Part shown: positions 11,390-24,212 of the stretch, piece after piece
Layout of the letters: the number at the start of each line of letters is the position of its first letter
Numbering within the stretch: the first letter of the stretch is position 1
Position numbers and translations under genes: made by a program
Notes under the pieces: model-generated
What the model was told of the DNA's origin: nothing
Databases searched by the model: none
What the model saw: the letters and a program-made list of their open reading frames with translations, nothing else
From: Lasiosphaeris hirsuta
Lineage: Eukaryota > Ascomycota > Sordariomycetes > Sordariales > Lasiosphaeriaceae
Direction: 5' to 3'
Length of the DNA: 64,000 nt
Assembly (NCBI GenBank): GCA_030549175.1
Contig: JAUKUA010000001.1
Span: 5,456,001-5,520,000 of the forward strand

Positions 11390-13061
11390 CTACTGAGCGT
11401 GGGCGACAATCTCGGCGTAGACATCGTCGGGAATCATCTTAATTATCGTCAGAGTTGCGCCCTTGATCTGGTCGGCCTGGAGTGCAGGAAAAGACCGTAG
11501 AAGCTTATTCGGGCTGGTTCAACGGGTTAGCCTACCTGCCCATGGAAAGGGGAGAAAATGGGCGTTACCTGGGCGAGTCCATGATTTTGGTCCGGATTAG
11601 GACAAGCTGTGCGACAATACACAGGATATTGAGATGCGGACCATAGGCAAAGAGAAAATCCCACAGACGGAGGACCTCGGGCAGTGGTGGCGTGCAAGCG
11701 CAAAGCGTCAGCACTGATGGAAATGCGTAAATCTCAGCCGACATGCTCTTAGATAGTAGATACAGGCTGAGCTTGGGGTCAACGATGGCCAGGACCTTGT
11801 CGACTAGCGCAAGCCCTTTGTGGACGCCGTCCATGGCACCACGAATGTAGCCCGGCAACTCCTTGGTAAGTAGCTGGTGGAACGCGATATAGGCCTCGGC
11901 TTCGCTACGCGCGGCATAGAGGAATGGCGCCGCCAGCACATTCATGCCTTGCACATAGGTCCCCGGCTCCGAGGTTGCCACACCCGTCTCGGAACCCTCA
12001 GTTGTCAAAGTCAAAGCACGTGCCCGGTTCTTCGCCGCCGGTGATGAGGCCGGGTGAGACTGACCGCTTCCATAGCCAGTCCCGGGTCGGCTGGTGGTTG
12101 TGATTGTGCTCAGCTGCTCCGCCGGAAGCGACTGACGGGATCTGCTGTCTAAGCTCGGGCGATCGCGGTCCCTTGTCCGCTCCTCACGCGCGTCGTACAG
12201 TCTCCAGGCCACGGCGTTGAGCAAGCGTATTAGACTCGCCTCGCTTACACGGCGGCGGAAGAGGGGGTCAGTCGTCAGTGTTCTGAATGTGTCATTGCGG
12301 ATTTTGGAGTAAGCGGGTGATGCGCCGCGGTGGATCAAGGCGAGATAGTCGTCAGTATTGAGAACCGGGGCGTTGAGGAGTATCAGCCAGACGTAGATGC
12401 GCAAGTTGGACTAGTACCTTGTTAGACAACATTCTTGGAATCGAGGATCAATGATGGATTGGGGCAGATCGCTCACCATGCCGTCACTGTCTGTCTTAAT
12501 CCCTAGATCAAGGACCTTGAAGCGCGCGCTCTCGAGGGCGCCATCGACATCGCCGTTGGGAGGCCCGTCGCGAAGAAGTCTCTCCAGGGACATGGCATCA
12601 GCGGCCAGGGACCGCCTTCCCAAGGCGGTGCGCCGACCCGTGGAAATAGCGCTGAGCTGAACTAATGGAGCGTCGCTGTTTGCGCGTCCTCTTTGAGGTG
12701 AGCGGTTGGTGTTCGCATTTCTCCGAGACGGCGAAGGGGGCCTCGGTGGTTGGAATTGGTGCTGTTGCAACAGTTGCAGTTGTGGCTGTGGCTGTTGCTG
12801 TTGCTGTTGCTGTTGTTGCGGGTTGTACTGTAGTTGAAGCTGCTGTTGCTGCTGCTGCAGTCGCTGCTGTGAAATTAGCGAGGGCTGGTAAGCGGCCTTT
12901 GCTCCCAAGCTATGAGCGCTCTGTAATCTCCTGAGTGTGCGGTGTGTTCCGGGTGAGGGTGGCGGGTGGAGCGGCAAGTTTGACGACAGCGGCAGTGCCG
13001 ACATTGACTCTTTCGTAGGGCTCGGCATCTTGTCGATCTGATACAAGTTACGAAGAGTCAT
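11390..13061 (-). CDS. bub2: Mitotic checkpoint GAP Bub2 (TBC domain)
   Basis: Exons are 13061-12477, 12410-11569 and 11513-11390, with introns of 66 and 55 nt; the product is 516 aa. The N-terminal 195 residues are low complexity with a Gln-rich block at about 65-104. The TBC Rab-GAP domain then starts at LRIYVWLILLNAP. It keeps the arginine finger IRNDTFRT (R238) and the glutamine finger TYVQGMN (Q349), separated by a long Ser/Thr-rich insert. Strong Bub2 signatures follow (PGYIRGAMDGVHKGLALVD, LRLWDFLFAYGPHLNI). The last exon gives a conserved end (DDVYAEIVAHAQ). Bub2 with Bfa1 is the GAP for the Tem1/Spg1 GTPase at spindle poles and restrains mitotic exit or septation. The start is uncertain: ATGs at 13061 and 13028 are both possible, and the frame is open further upstream. 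Confidence 0.88.
12750..12869 (-). repeat. Poly-glutamine coding repeat in BUB2
   Basis: An imperfect CAG/CAA/CTG triplet run on the minus strand encodes two Gln blocks (6 and 9 consecutive Q) within a longer Q/L/P-rich segment. It is probably a length-variable region. Confidence 0.8.
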
Positions 13062-13570
13062 TTCAGGGGTTGCCGGCTCTCCACGTCCGGGTGGGAGATT
13101 GGCGAAGTTTATTTTCAATTCCAGCCTTCAACGAAGCCTCCGTCGACGGCGACGTTGTGTTGTCAGGTTCGTTGCCCACGACTCGTCCTTTACCCCAATG
13201 GCACAGACGTGGCCCGAGCGGGGAGGTTGGGCAAGGTGCTGCGGTTGGGTTTCGCGTTGTTTTCGCGACACCGCGTCTATGAGCCCGCAAGCCATACTTG
13301 ACATACCCATTCGACTATCTTGTCAAAGACGGTGGAAAGACCACTTTTTTATTATTGTCGAATTACACGGGCAGTCTTGTACGGATATTCTATCAAAGAC
13401 GGCAGGGCTGTTTTACGGTGGATGAGTTTCAAGTTCCCTTTCACCCCAAACTTTGGCGACCCCAGCTCCTGACACTACACGCTTGGTTTAGCCAGTTGTT
13501 AGCAATAGCAGCTGTCACAAAAGCAAAAGCATCTGTGGCTCAAGATTTTTACGGAATATGACTAATCTAC
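13062..13570. other. Intergenic region upstream of BUB2
   Basis: About 0.5 kb between the BUB2 start and the 3' tail of the broken minus-strand gene. It presumably holds the BUB2 promoter. No separate gene is seen. Confidence 0.5.
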
Positions 13571-14651
13571 TCAAGCACCACCGCCTCTCAAGCACCAAGC
13601 TACCCCCCTGCGGTACAGTATCTGTGAGTCAAGCCCTTCTTGTTCATCACACCTGCAGCCTAACCACAGCTTCCCAAACCATAGATGCCTATACCTGCAG
13701 TCTCGGAATGGTGATGAGAATGTTATCTTCTCTTGGGGTTTCGGGTGGCCGAAGGAAGAGGAGATGAAATTCGAGTCGCAGGTCACCTCTAGTGACAACA
13801 TGCGATGTTGGAATCTCGGCCGGTGTATTCTCGGTCCAATCGATAGTAATTTCTTGGACGCAGTCTGGCCGAAGTATATTGGCGATGCTGGCGCTCTGGT
13901 GATCGGTCCTGGGCGAGGAGGCGGTATCGTTTCTACCCACTTCTCCAAAATGATTTTCCTTCCAGGTCGATCCAGCTTAGCCAAGAGAACAATCTGAACC
14001 TGGTGGTCAGATTCCGAAAACTACCATCTCATATCCGCCCATAACTTTTCTAAGGACGATGAGTCTCCAGCCTCTATGACCAATGTTGGCCAGTTTCTTC
14101 CATTTGGCTGTGGGTACGGGCTACCACTCGAATCTCCTTCCCCACGGTTACCACCTAGTCGCTGGGGACCTGGTCGCTGGGGAGATGTTGTGGCACCATC
14201 ATCGTTCCAAGCATCATCTAGCCCCATACGATCGATATATTTGATGATTTCTCGATAGAGCCGTAGGTGAAGTCGTTCGTGAGGCTTCCCTGGTATAACG
14301 ACGATAAGAAATCGCTCCTCGGCATTATATCGCCGAAACCGAATTTTCCGTCGGCGAAGCTCTCTCTCTTGGTCAAGTCGATTGAAGTCTTGGGTTGAAA
14401 CATCTATATACATATATATTAGTATGTAATATAGAGGTTAATTGTAGTAGTCACTTACATTGAAACGTCAAGATATCTTGCTTGGTGGAGTTGATAACGT
14501 TCCAGAAGGCCTCGGTGGTAACAAATGTGATGGTTTCTGTCTCGGCGCCTAGCGAGGGCGCTGTCGAGTTCGTCGATGTTAGCGATACTCGTATAGATGT
14601 GGATGTCGGCGTCGATGCTGACACCGACGTAACTAGATCGGGCGATGCCAT
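13571..14651 (-). pseudogene. Broken member of an unnamed fungal family (possible PD-(D/E)XK-like fold)
   Basis: Exon 1 is 14651-14459 (start MASPDLVTS). A clean intron of 55 nt (14404-14458) leads to exon 2, which reads VSTQDFNRLDQERELRRRK, RFLIVVIPGKPHERLH and WPTLVIEAGDSSSLEKL. A TAG at 14021-14023 then interrupts the frame where the family has a Trp (MRW-stop-FSES). The same frame continues with QVQIVLLAKLDRPGRKIILE. Around nt 13880-13900 the recognisable sequence jumps frame, continuing as VTRGDLRLEFHLLFLRPPE to 13689. So there is one nonsense change and one frameshift. A possible third exon could extend the gene to 13571. The family recurs as hypothetical proteins in filamentous fungi. 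Resemblance to Uma2/PD-(D/E)XK nucleases (the IEAG..VQIVLLAK pattern) is my inference only. Confidence 0.7.
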
Positions 14652-17128
14652 TGTGGGCTGTTGCGCATGCGAAAAAATCGCCGTCGCCAGTCCCACTGTG
14701 AAGCCAGCGGAGAGCGAATAGTGAAAGGAACCGCAAACTCCAAAGTGGTCGCCAGATGTGATATGGAAGGTCTAGGATCGTAGACCTGTGACGGCGTAAA
14801 ATGGGTGCCGGCGCGAGTTTACAATTCGCGAGTGAATGGTAAATAGGCTCCATTTCTAGACGCCAGGGCGTGCATTTTCGAACCTTCCTGAGCAACACAG
14901 GCATGCTTTAAGGGCAAATGCAAGGCACAAAGCATCAGCACCAAGTGAACACTACTGCGGGACACTGCAGACTGAATAAAAAATACCTAGGTAAGTCGTA
15001 TTTATGCGTATGGTTTGGATTCCCTGAGCAACTGGAGATCCAAGCCGCTTCCACCACGCTTCCTAAACAGGATAAGGAATGGCCAGGGATTGGTCAGAAA
15101 TCGAGGCAGGGAAAGCTCTAGCTGATCACCCTGGATACCCGACTCCTAGGTCCACCACAGCTCGACCATCAAAGAAACATATTCTCGAAGGGATCAGATC
15201 AGTTCCGACTCGAGGTACATACGATCAAAATACGAGTCAGAAGGAATTTTCTCCGAGTCTCTGACGCCCCAAATTTGGCTAGGATCAAAACAACCAATAA
15301 GCCCGACATTTGCATTGATGGGGGATGTAACTGATCTGTACTTGCCCGACACTGAACCCCCCAAATAGCGGATTAAACCGACTTAAACCATGGGTAGTCT
15401 CGGCAATGTCAGCATTGCCGTTTAACTACAAAAGCAAGCTCCTTGACGCTATTCCCAGAATATCAGTTTGCGCAGGAACAGACTGTATGCAAGTGTCAAG
15501 CTCTAGGGGTCTTGATACGTCATTGGCAAAGGTGCCGTGGCGGCAAGCTTTGAGGCTCCCCCCATTGCATCAGCTTCGCTCACATTGCGCCATCGCATGC
15601 CCCACCTCACACTTCCATCAGCTTAAGGCAACACAGTCACTCAGCTGCCACACTAAACTGGACGTCTGACCTCTCCTTCAGTATGCGCGCAAAGCCCCTC
15701 GAGCCATTCTCGGAGGCCTGCATGCAAATGCTCAAAACGTGGCTCCGTGGTTGGCCGCCGGGGCATGGGGGTCTCCCTTTTCCACCCCTGATTGATATTG
15801 AGACAATCAGATGGCGTCTTTTCGCGGTTGGATTTCGAGATTTCGTTTCGAGATACGCCGGAGTCCAGGGCTATCGTTTCCCAGGTGTCCATCTGCGACA
15901 TCCCTCATGTTCGCCTACTAGTGTAGGCCTAAGCATCTACGACCGAGTCTGGCCAAAGGATGGTCAGGTGCGACAGCAAATCCGAGGATGGTCGAAACGA
16001 GGCATGGTGCCAAAGAACTCCTGACCAGCCTCACCGACACCCGCCGTGCCACCCTCCATCACCCTCCATCTCGGGGTCGTGTTGACGATCCGTCATGCAG
16101 CCAAAGCTTATTTAGAACATATCAGTCCGCTCCTTCCGCTTTCCCTCGGCCAGGCTCGTTGGACTTGCCCGGCCGGCCCCTAGGCTACACTACGGTGGGT
16201 AAGGCACGATTGCGCCATCTCGCCGTCCACATAAGTGCCCACACCTTATCGAAGGCACCTGAATCTCTGCGTCACTCTTTGAGAGATCCTAGTCTTCTTT
16301 CCCTGTGATGGGAATGCGTGTGAGCAGTTGTGTTGCCATCCATCTGACTTGGCCATCCTACCCAGGTGCTTCTTGCCATTTCAACGCATACATTGGGGAT
16401 CTCGGGAGCCTGCAACCTAGACACCTTACCTGCAGACTTGTCTTGTTGGGCAAGAAGTTCAGTTTCTCAATCCACCCACCGCACGGCAGCTCCCTCAACT
16501 TCACTCCCCGTTGTTGAGGTCGCCGAGGGGGAAGCAAAGGATACATGCTTCAGATTACCTATACCCCATCATCCTCAACATATTCGACTCACCTACCAAT
16601 TCTCAGCCTAACAATTTCGCTACGGCTGCCGAGAGCTCGACAGTATATCATCATCTCAAACAAACAATACCTTGCCGTCGGCAAACCCCTGCGATACCTC
16701 TACGAGCCTCCGCCATCGCGCTCCCCCTCGCCCCACTCCCTATCTACATCCTATAGCCATGTTGTTTTAGATTGCCTCTACCTAAAACCACACGTTTTCC
16801 CTCGAGGAAAAACACACCCACGCAGCCACTCGCAGACGTGGCCGAGACCTTATCCTCTTGGACAGAAACAAGTGCAGGAAGCGGCACAGATTACGATCTG
16901 CGCCTGTCTACTCTGTTAGTAACTACTTTAAGTTTCCCTCTTTCTCGGTCTTGTTGTCACCGGACCCCCATATCCAGGTGTAGTTGAGGAGAAGTCCTGC
17001 TATACATATGAACATACCACGTCTTCCTCCAGCGCCCCCGGTCCAGAGGGATGAGCCGCAGTCTCCAGCAATCTTACCCTCCCTATTCAAGCCAGGGTCA
17101 CGCTGCTCACAGTCTGCTAGGACCCGTC
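14652..17128. other. Intergenic region upstream of the sulfate permease
   Basis: About 2.5 kb between two divergent genes. It has many stop-interrupted small ORFs without recognisable domains. The 16.0-17.0 kb part is pyrimidine-rich on the + strand and looks like promoter or leader for the permease. No gene is supported. Confidence 0.5.
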
Positions 17129-19870
17129 ATGCCATCCAAATCCACCCCCCTGCTCGCCAAGGCGCTGGGGATTAAGCTTCAGGACGAAGAGCCTTACCAG
17201 GACGAGGTTTCTCGTGGAGAGTCCGTTCTCTCGCTCGAAAGCGGTAATAGCTTTGTGGAGCAAACTCCACGGGTTACCGAGTACTTTCTGGGGCTTCGTC
17301 CCTCCAGACGCCAAGCTACCGACTACCTGCTTTCTCTGTTCCCATTCCTCTCTTGGATTGGGCACTACAACTTACAATGGCTGCTCGGAGACCTTGTGGC
17401 CGGTGAGAATGACTGCCCTTGTGCCAGGCTAAGAAACGGTATAGCTAACTCTGATCATCTAGGTATCACCATTGGTGCTGTAGTCGTGCCCCAGGGCATG
17501 GCTTACGCCAAACTGGCAAACCTTGAGGTTCAGTTTGGACTTTACTCGTCGTTTATGGGGGTATTGGTCTACTGGTTCTTCGCAACGTCCAAGGACATCA
17601 CGATAGGCGCAAGTTGTCCCATCGCCCGTGATCAAATATACAGCTGCTTACCTCCATATAGCCCGTGGCCGTGTTGTCTCAGGTCACCGGCGGTGTTGTC
17701 GCGGACATGAAAACTGCCTTACCGGATGTGCCGGCCCATGTCATTGCCTCGGCGCTCGCTATGTTGGCCGGTTTTGTTGTTCTCCTCATCGGACTTACCC
17801 GTTGTGGCTGGATCGTGGACGTTATCTCACTTACGGCTCTTTCCGCCTTCATGACCGGCTCAGCCATCAGCATTGCCGTGGGTCAAGTCCCGGCAATGCT
17901 GGGCATCACGGGTCTCTCGACCAGAGATCCGCCTTACCTCATTTTCATACATATCTTCCAAGGTCTCCACCGTGCGACCTTGGATGCTGCTATGGGTCTT
18001 TCAGCCCTCGTGACGCTGTATTCGATCAGAATAATTAGTTCTTATGCCGCAAAGCGCTGGCCTCGCCATCAACGCCTGGCCTTCTTCCTTTCGACGCTGA
18101 GAACCGTTTTCGTCATTGTGCTTTTCACGTTGATTAGCTACCTGGTCAACCGGGGCCTCCCCGAGGACCAGGTCAAGTTCCAAATCGTACTCGATGTCCC
18201 GAGAGGTAGATCACACCGAGACCGTTGTCTTATTGACTGAGCAGCATTTGCGGGGGACTAACATAGTACCTTTAGGTTTCCAAAATGCGGCTCTTCCGGT
18301 TCTTAACCAACGCATCGCGAGCAATCTAGTCGGATACCTTCCTGTTACCGTCATTGTGCTCTTGATCGAGCACATCGCCATCTCAAAGTCATTTGGGCGT
18401 GTCAACAACTACACCATCAATCCGTCACAAGAGATGGTAGCCATCGGCGTTACCAACATACTCGGACCTTTCCTCGGCGGATACGCTGCCACTGGCTCCT
18501 TTAGCCGCACCGCTATTAAGTCCAAGGCCGGCGTCCGGACGCCGTTTGCAGGTGTTATCACTGCTTCCGTGGTGTTGTTGGCCATTTATGCTTTACCCGC
18601 CGTGTTTTACTTTATTCCAAACGCCTCGCTGGCTGCTGTCATCATCCATGCCGTCGGTGATTTGATCGCACCTCCGAACACGGTATACCAGTTTTGGCTG
18701 GTGTCGCCTTTTGAAGTATTAATCTTCTTCGTCGGCGTCATTGTAACGGTATTCTCGACCATCGAGAACGGAATTTATTGCACGGTTTCGTTGTCTGCTG
18801 CGATGCTCCTTTTCCGCATTCTCAGGGCAAGGGGCAGATTCCTTGGGCGAGTCAAGGTACACTCGGTTCTGGGCGACAACGTAGTGGGCGATGATAATCA
18901 GCAAACCCTTGGAACATATGGCACTTTCACGGGCTCGTCCGACGCCCCCTACCGCAATATCTTTCTGCCCATCACACATGCGGATGGCTCAAATCCGCAA
19001 GTCGAGCTTGATAGCCCATATCCTGGTGTCTTCATTTACCGCTTCGCCGAGGGCTTCAACTATCCCAATGCCAGTTATAGCCTGGAGCATATGGTTCAGT
19101 ACGTTTTTGCAAACACACGTCGAACAAACCTGGCGCATTTTGAACGGCCTGGCGATCGCCCCTGGAACGACCCGGGACCGTCACGCCGCAAGCTCAAGGC
19201 AGCCGCGGCCGAGGGTATTGCAGCAGCCGCCGTTGGTGTGAACACAAACCTCCCAATACTGAAGGCTATCATACTTGATTTCAGCTCCGTCAACCATGTT
19301 GACATCACCTCGGTTCAGCAACTCATTGATGTGCGAAACCAGTTGGACCGATATGCTGCACCCGACGCCGTTGATTGGCACATCGCATGCATCAACAACC
19401 GATGGACCAAGCGAGCTCTTGTTTCTGCCGGATTTGGGTACCCAACCCCCGACTCTGGCGGGGTGGTGCGCCGGTGGCAGAGCATCTTTAGTGTTGCGGA
19501 GATCGGCGGCGTGGAGAGCGCCGCAGCAGCGGCCGAATTCGAGGTCAACGAGAAAGAGTTTGGGCCGGTGTTTGCGTCGGCCAACCAGCGCCATTCTGCG
19601 CAGACGATAGATATGGAGGCTCGCCACAGGGGAGGCAGTAGAAGCTCGGATAACATCGCCCTCGGGATATCAGCTGATGCCGGACGAGATAGGCGAGCAG
19701 CACGACGTGTTGCTGTGCATGGACTGAATCGGCCTCTGTTCCACGTCGACCTGACAAGCGCGTTGCAGAGTGCCATCGCAAACGTGGCGGCGAGGAACGA
19801 AGCCGAGACTGATGTTGAGACCAGGCTTGGAACTGCAACCAGTGATAATACTACCAAGACTGCTGTCTGA
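17129..19870 (+). CDS. Sulfate permease (SulP/SLC26 family with STAS domain)
   Basis: Exons are 17129-17402, 17463-17608, 17662-18205 and 18276-19870; the product is 852 aa. SulP signatures are clear: LSWIGHYNLQWLLGDLVAG, then GAVVVPQGMAYAKLANL, TSKDITIG joined to PVAVLSQ, and SFSRTAIKSKAGVRTP. Multiple membrane helices precede a C-terminal STAS domain at roughly residues 570-750 (LKAIILDFSSVNHVDIT). The family is H+/sulfate symport at the plasma membrane, similar to Neurospora CYS-14 and Aspergillus SB, and is usually induced by sulfur starvation. Intron 1 (60 nt) is stop-free and a multiple of three. Intron 2 (17609-17661) begins GCAAGT, a GC-AG intron. The ATG at 17129 (MPSKSTPLLAKALGIK) fits the family; an in-frame ATG at 17051 is the alternative. 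Confidence 0.92.
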
Positions 19871-22800
19871 TGGGCGAGAGGATGGGAGTGAGAGAAATAT
19901 TTACGCATGAAGCTCAGCGATCGAGCATTTGGAGTTGGCACTGGGAGGTCTCTAAGGGGAATGGGAATAGGGGCTTGGCATTGAAGGGGCGTAATGGTTT
20001 TGGGAGAAGGGAGCCGGATATGCCCGTGATAGACCTTTTTGATCACTCATGAAGTTAGTGAAGTTAGGAATACCTGTCATACTCAAGGAGTACTAAGTAG
20101 GTGATAATATCATCTGGAATAACACCTTGGGGCCTTTTTCATCTACATTATAGCACGCGTACTGATAAGAATTTATCTACACAAGCCACACGCACGACGA
20201 ATGCTTTTTGTACATGTATATATATACTAGGTATGATCTTTAGTATAGTGTTATTTCAGCAGTAGCGGGGAAAATGCGGAAGCTACCTCCCTCCTATGGC
20301 GCAAATCGGAGACAACTGCGACAAATAGATGAGTGGCAAAATCAGCGGATGCCGAACCAAGGTTGCCTCTCTCGTATTACCGCTTGTCGCGTATAATATT
20401 GCTGCCATCCTAAACGTGTCTTGCACGAACGCTCCGTAGCGGTTGCGGGGTGACGGGAGCCTGTTCGTGTAGGCTTTGGCAGCCTGGGTAGGGTGATGGG
20501 ATGCGATAGTTGGATCCACTAAGGCGTATCTCATTACTACATAAAAAACTAATAAAATGAAGTGACCAGGTCTCGGGATACATAAGCCGGCAGGTACCCA
20601 CGCCAGGCTTCTTCTGGAAAGCCTAATCTTGCTCGAGGCTGATCTACTGTTTGACAAGGACAGTGAACCCGTCGAGAAATTCGGGTCCCGTTACCTGACG
20701 ATGAACGGATGAACAAGGGGGCGGAACCGGGGTGGGGAGTCTAGGGGGCCAAGGGTAAGCCACCACTTTACGCGATCATGAGCGCGTGTTGGTATCGTGG
20801 TTCGCGATTTGTGCAATCTCACCACCACACACACGCTTACCTTTACGCTGCGTGATACGCCACGGCAAGGATCAGACATCTGACCCCATACGTAGTATCT
20901 GACGGAAGAAGGAGGGTTTCAGACGGGAACGGGGACGAGGAGATCGAAGAGGACGCACACTGTAGAAGGATCGAAGAAAAGAAAGAAAAAAATGCGGCAG
21001 TATTTTTCGCATGGTATCTTGGTTCCGTGGACAGGTGAGCGCCCCTTCACCTAGCCTAGCGACTAGCCAATTCCAAAGACAAGGCCAGGCCAGGCACAAG
21101 CCCCTGATCGTTCATCAGCAAGTCACCACCTTAGGCCAATGTTTCGAAACGGTTTGCCCCCGAGCTGCAAGACGAGGGGGACCAGCAGCTGGCTGACCAG
21201 TCGTGCGTGGTACCGGTAGCACAAAAGGGAGGGAAAACGGAGAGCCTCGGCCTGCTTGCGGTTTAGCGCTTTTCCTCTCGCTGCCGTGCCTCGACTCGAG
21301 AGGCTGAAGCGGTCTTCGCTGCGACGTAGACATGCAGCCGCTCAAGCAAGCCACGACGGGTGTGAGACAAGCTCTCCGTGTCACGGCCGGAGGAACAGTA
21401 CGTTTGTGTCGCATGCGGGCCAGCAGCTTGAAGAAACATGAGGGCTGCTGCCGACTCCCTCACCTCCCCGGCCGGGAGGCCGACCTAGACTTCCAAGCCC
21501 CCCGCTGTGGTCAGGTTGCTGGGCAATCCACCTCCGCGGTCGCAGCCGGGGCCTCAGCGGCTCGCTGGAAGCGGAAAACAAGCGAAATTGGTTGCCCCAA
21601 TGGTATTAGTCGTCACACTGAGAAAGAGAAAAAAAAAGGCTTTGCTTTCATAGCCAATAATACCGTCTATGGAGAGTTAAAATTGGTCTGGAAATGAGCC
21701 TAAGCTGGATAAGGATTTGGTTGCGGCTTGCTCAGATGGGGATCGTGCAGCTGCAAGGAGGAGCTGCTTCAGATGCACGCGAGGCCTCTTTGAACTCCCT
21801 TACAACCGTGACGGCGCGGGAAGGGCCTGTGGCGTGATGTTTTAGTATCGCACGAAACTATCACAATACCTAGACTTGGTATCCACGAGATGGGGTTGAC
21901 CAGTAGCTGTGACAAAAGAACAAACGGGTGATATCGCCAACCGAGCCTCGTATCACATCAGGGGAAGGATGACGGTGATTTTCGCTGACAGCAGGCGGAA
22001 TTGTTTTAAGATGATGGGAAAGGGGGAGCTCAACTTGGGCTTCAAAATTCGCTTGTCAGCCCGAGACTTTGCAAGGGCGGGGGGGCACATGGTCGATGCT
22101 GTGGTCGACAGAAGGTAGCGGGTCGCGGGTCGCGGATCTACCAGCGCCACTGGGAGCTCTCATTTTCGCCCGTTGCGCTTCGAATGCGCTTCCTCTGCAG
22201 ACTGCAGCGAGGGTGACAGTGCGGGTACCGGCCGTCCAATCGAAGGCCGCCATCTCCCGCCAATTTATCAAGAGGGGCAAAATCGCAGTACCTCCCATCA
22301 TAATTTCCCCAAAGTGGCATCGGCCCATCAAGCCAGCAGCTGGCCAGTGCAGTCTTTTTTCTCTCTCGTCAAGCTCCAACGCCGACGCCGCCAACGCTGA
22401 TAAGGCCATGAGGTTGGCGATATCAGACGGGTGGTGTCTTTTGACACCAGGGGAGCTCTGCCCTTTGTACTCCATGAATCGCCTGTCCTTAACACCTTCG
22501 ATGGTCGACAAAGGCAGACCAGCATGAGGAAATGCGGATCATAATGTATGCACGCAATGGAAGAAACAAATACCTTCCAGCCCAGCACCCCACACATGCC
22601 ATCTCTGCGATTAGCTGATTAGCTACGCTAACTTACTGGCATCACTTCTGTGTATCCAGCTGTACTGCGCGGTACAATGCTACTACAGTACCTACATGGT
22701 GCAGCTCCATGCTCTGCGATACGGGGCCACACGTGTGCTTATTGTTCCCTGCTTGATATCACATTGTGCCGCGCACTGGCTAGACTGGGCGAGCTGTCTT

Positions 22801-24212
22801 GCGGGATAGGTTTGCCCTGTGTATGGGCTGGCTGGATGAGAGCCCTAGGCAAAAAGGAACCGTTGTGTGCCATGCTGCCGCGGGAAATATGGCAATGGCA
22901 CGGGTATCGCGTTTATTGAAGAGCACCTGCTCCGTACAGGCTGCCAGCTAGAAAACACCTCGAACCGTTTGCTGCGTGCGGGCGCACCCCCGTGTGGCGC
23001 ACCAGTTTTGTCAAGGTGCCGTTCGATGCAACCAAAGCGGTCGAACCCACGGGCACCTAGGCGTCTTGGAGAGAGCACACCAAAATCGAAGACAACGTCC
23101 CGCGCAAGCAAGCCGAATCAACTGGGGCTGTAGTCCAAGTTAATCGGTCGATTCCAAGTGCCGCTGCTTAGGATTGGTCTCGCACACCGTCCGGATTTTC
23201 ATTGGCGATATTGGAAAGCGGCCGTGCGAGGCTTCGCCAGGCGTCCACGCTTCCACGCTGGGCCCCCGCGATTTCCATGTGAAGAAACCATGACATTAAA
23301 GCGAATCCGAATCAGGTAGGCTGCGTGCGTTGGCACCGCGCTGCCACGGCCTATCCCAACGCCTCGCCGTATGGCCTAAAAAAACGAGCATGAAGACGGG
23401 AAAAGACAGGCAAAGATGACGGGAATGTATCTATCTCTGCCTGCTTGCCACCGACGAGCCACTGAGCCACGATACTGCGTCCTGCGTCGTGCGTAAGACG
23501 GAGAAGATCCATGTGTCCCCAGATTCGCCCGGTCGTTGGTTTCGCTGGGATTTGGCAATGCGGGAAATTTGTTGCCCAAAAATGACAAGCGCCAAAAGTG
23601 TTTTGACAACGCCCCGGGCCAATCTCACAGCGGGACCCCAATGCTAGCTTGATGCTTGGTAGCTCAGCCCCCGGTCTCAACCCTGCTCCTGCCCTGCTTG
23701 CCTGGGTACAGTCTGGGGCCTGGGCTGTTCATCGCGGGCGCTGCCACTGACTGGCAGGACGGGCCCCCCCTTTTCTCTCTGGAGATGCCAGTCGCTCTGC
23801 GGGTTTCATCGACAGCTACCTACCTACCTACCTACCCTTGAACCTTGGGCACGTCCCCCGTTTTGTGCACCACGTCTCCCGTCTCTTGTTGCCCTCTGCC
23901 CTCGCCTCACGGTTTTCATTCGACCTACCCGACCTAATTCTTCTCTTTCCTCATTCCTCCCTCCTCCTCCTCTCAGTCCCTCCTTCCAACAACTGTCCCG
24001 CTGCCAGATTGCGCCTGTGGAAGTGCACGTCGAAGCCAATTCGACTGCATACCTCATCCACGCCGCTCCTTTCCCCCATCTCTCGCCGTTCCCTCTCGCC
24101 GCCCTCCGTCAACTTTCGCCGGCGCCGCTCAACCTACTTTTGGGGGGAAGCCTAGCAACCAACTTCCACAGACCCCCTTCGCCACGCCATACTTGCTACT
24201 GCCGTCGCCGCA
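19871..24212. other. Long intergenic region
   Basis: About 4.3 kb between the sulfate permease and the glycosyltransferase. ORFs up to 152 aa occur on both strands (for example 22069-22527 + and 22056-22511 -) but overlap each other and show no domain. The last 350 nt are strongly CT-rich, typical of a fungal promoter or leader. No gene is supported. Confidence 0.5.
23817..23836. repeat. (TACC)5 microsatellite
   Basis: Five tandem TACC units, about 0.4 kb upstream of the glycosyltransferase start. Confidence 0.9.

Noticed and set aside
22056..22527. Mirror ORFs of about 150 codons on both strands
   Set aside because: No recognisable motif on either strand, no clear splice extension, and composition alone does not favour coding.
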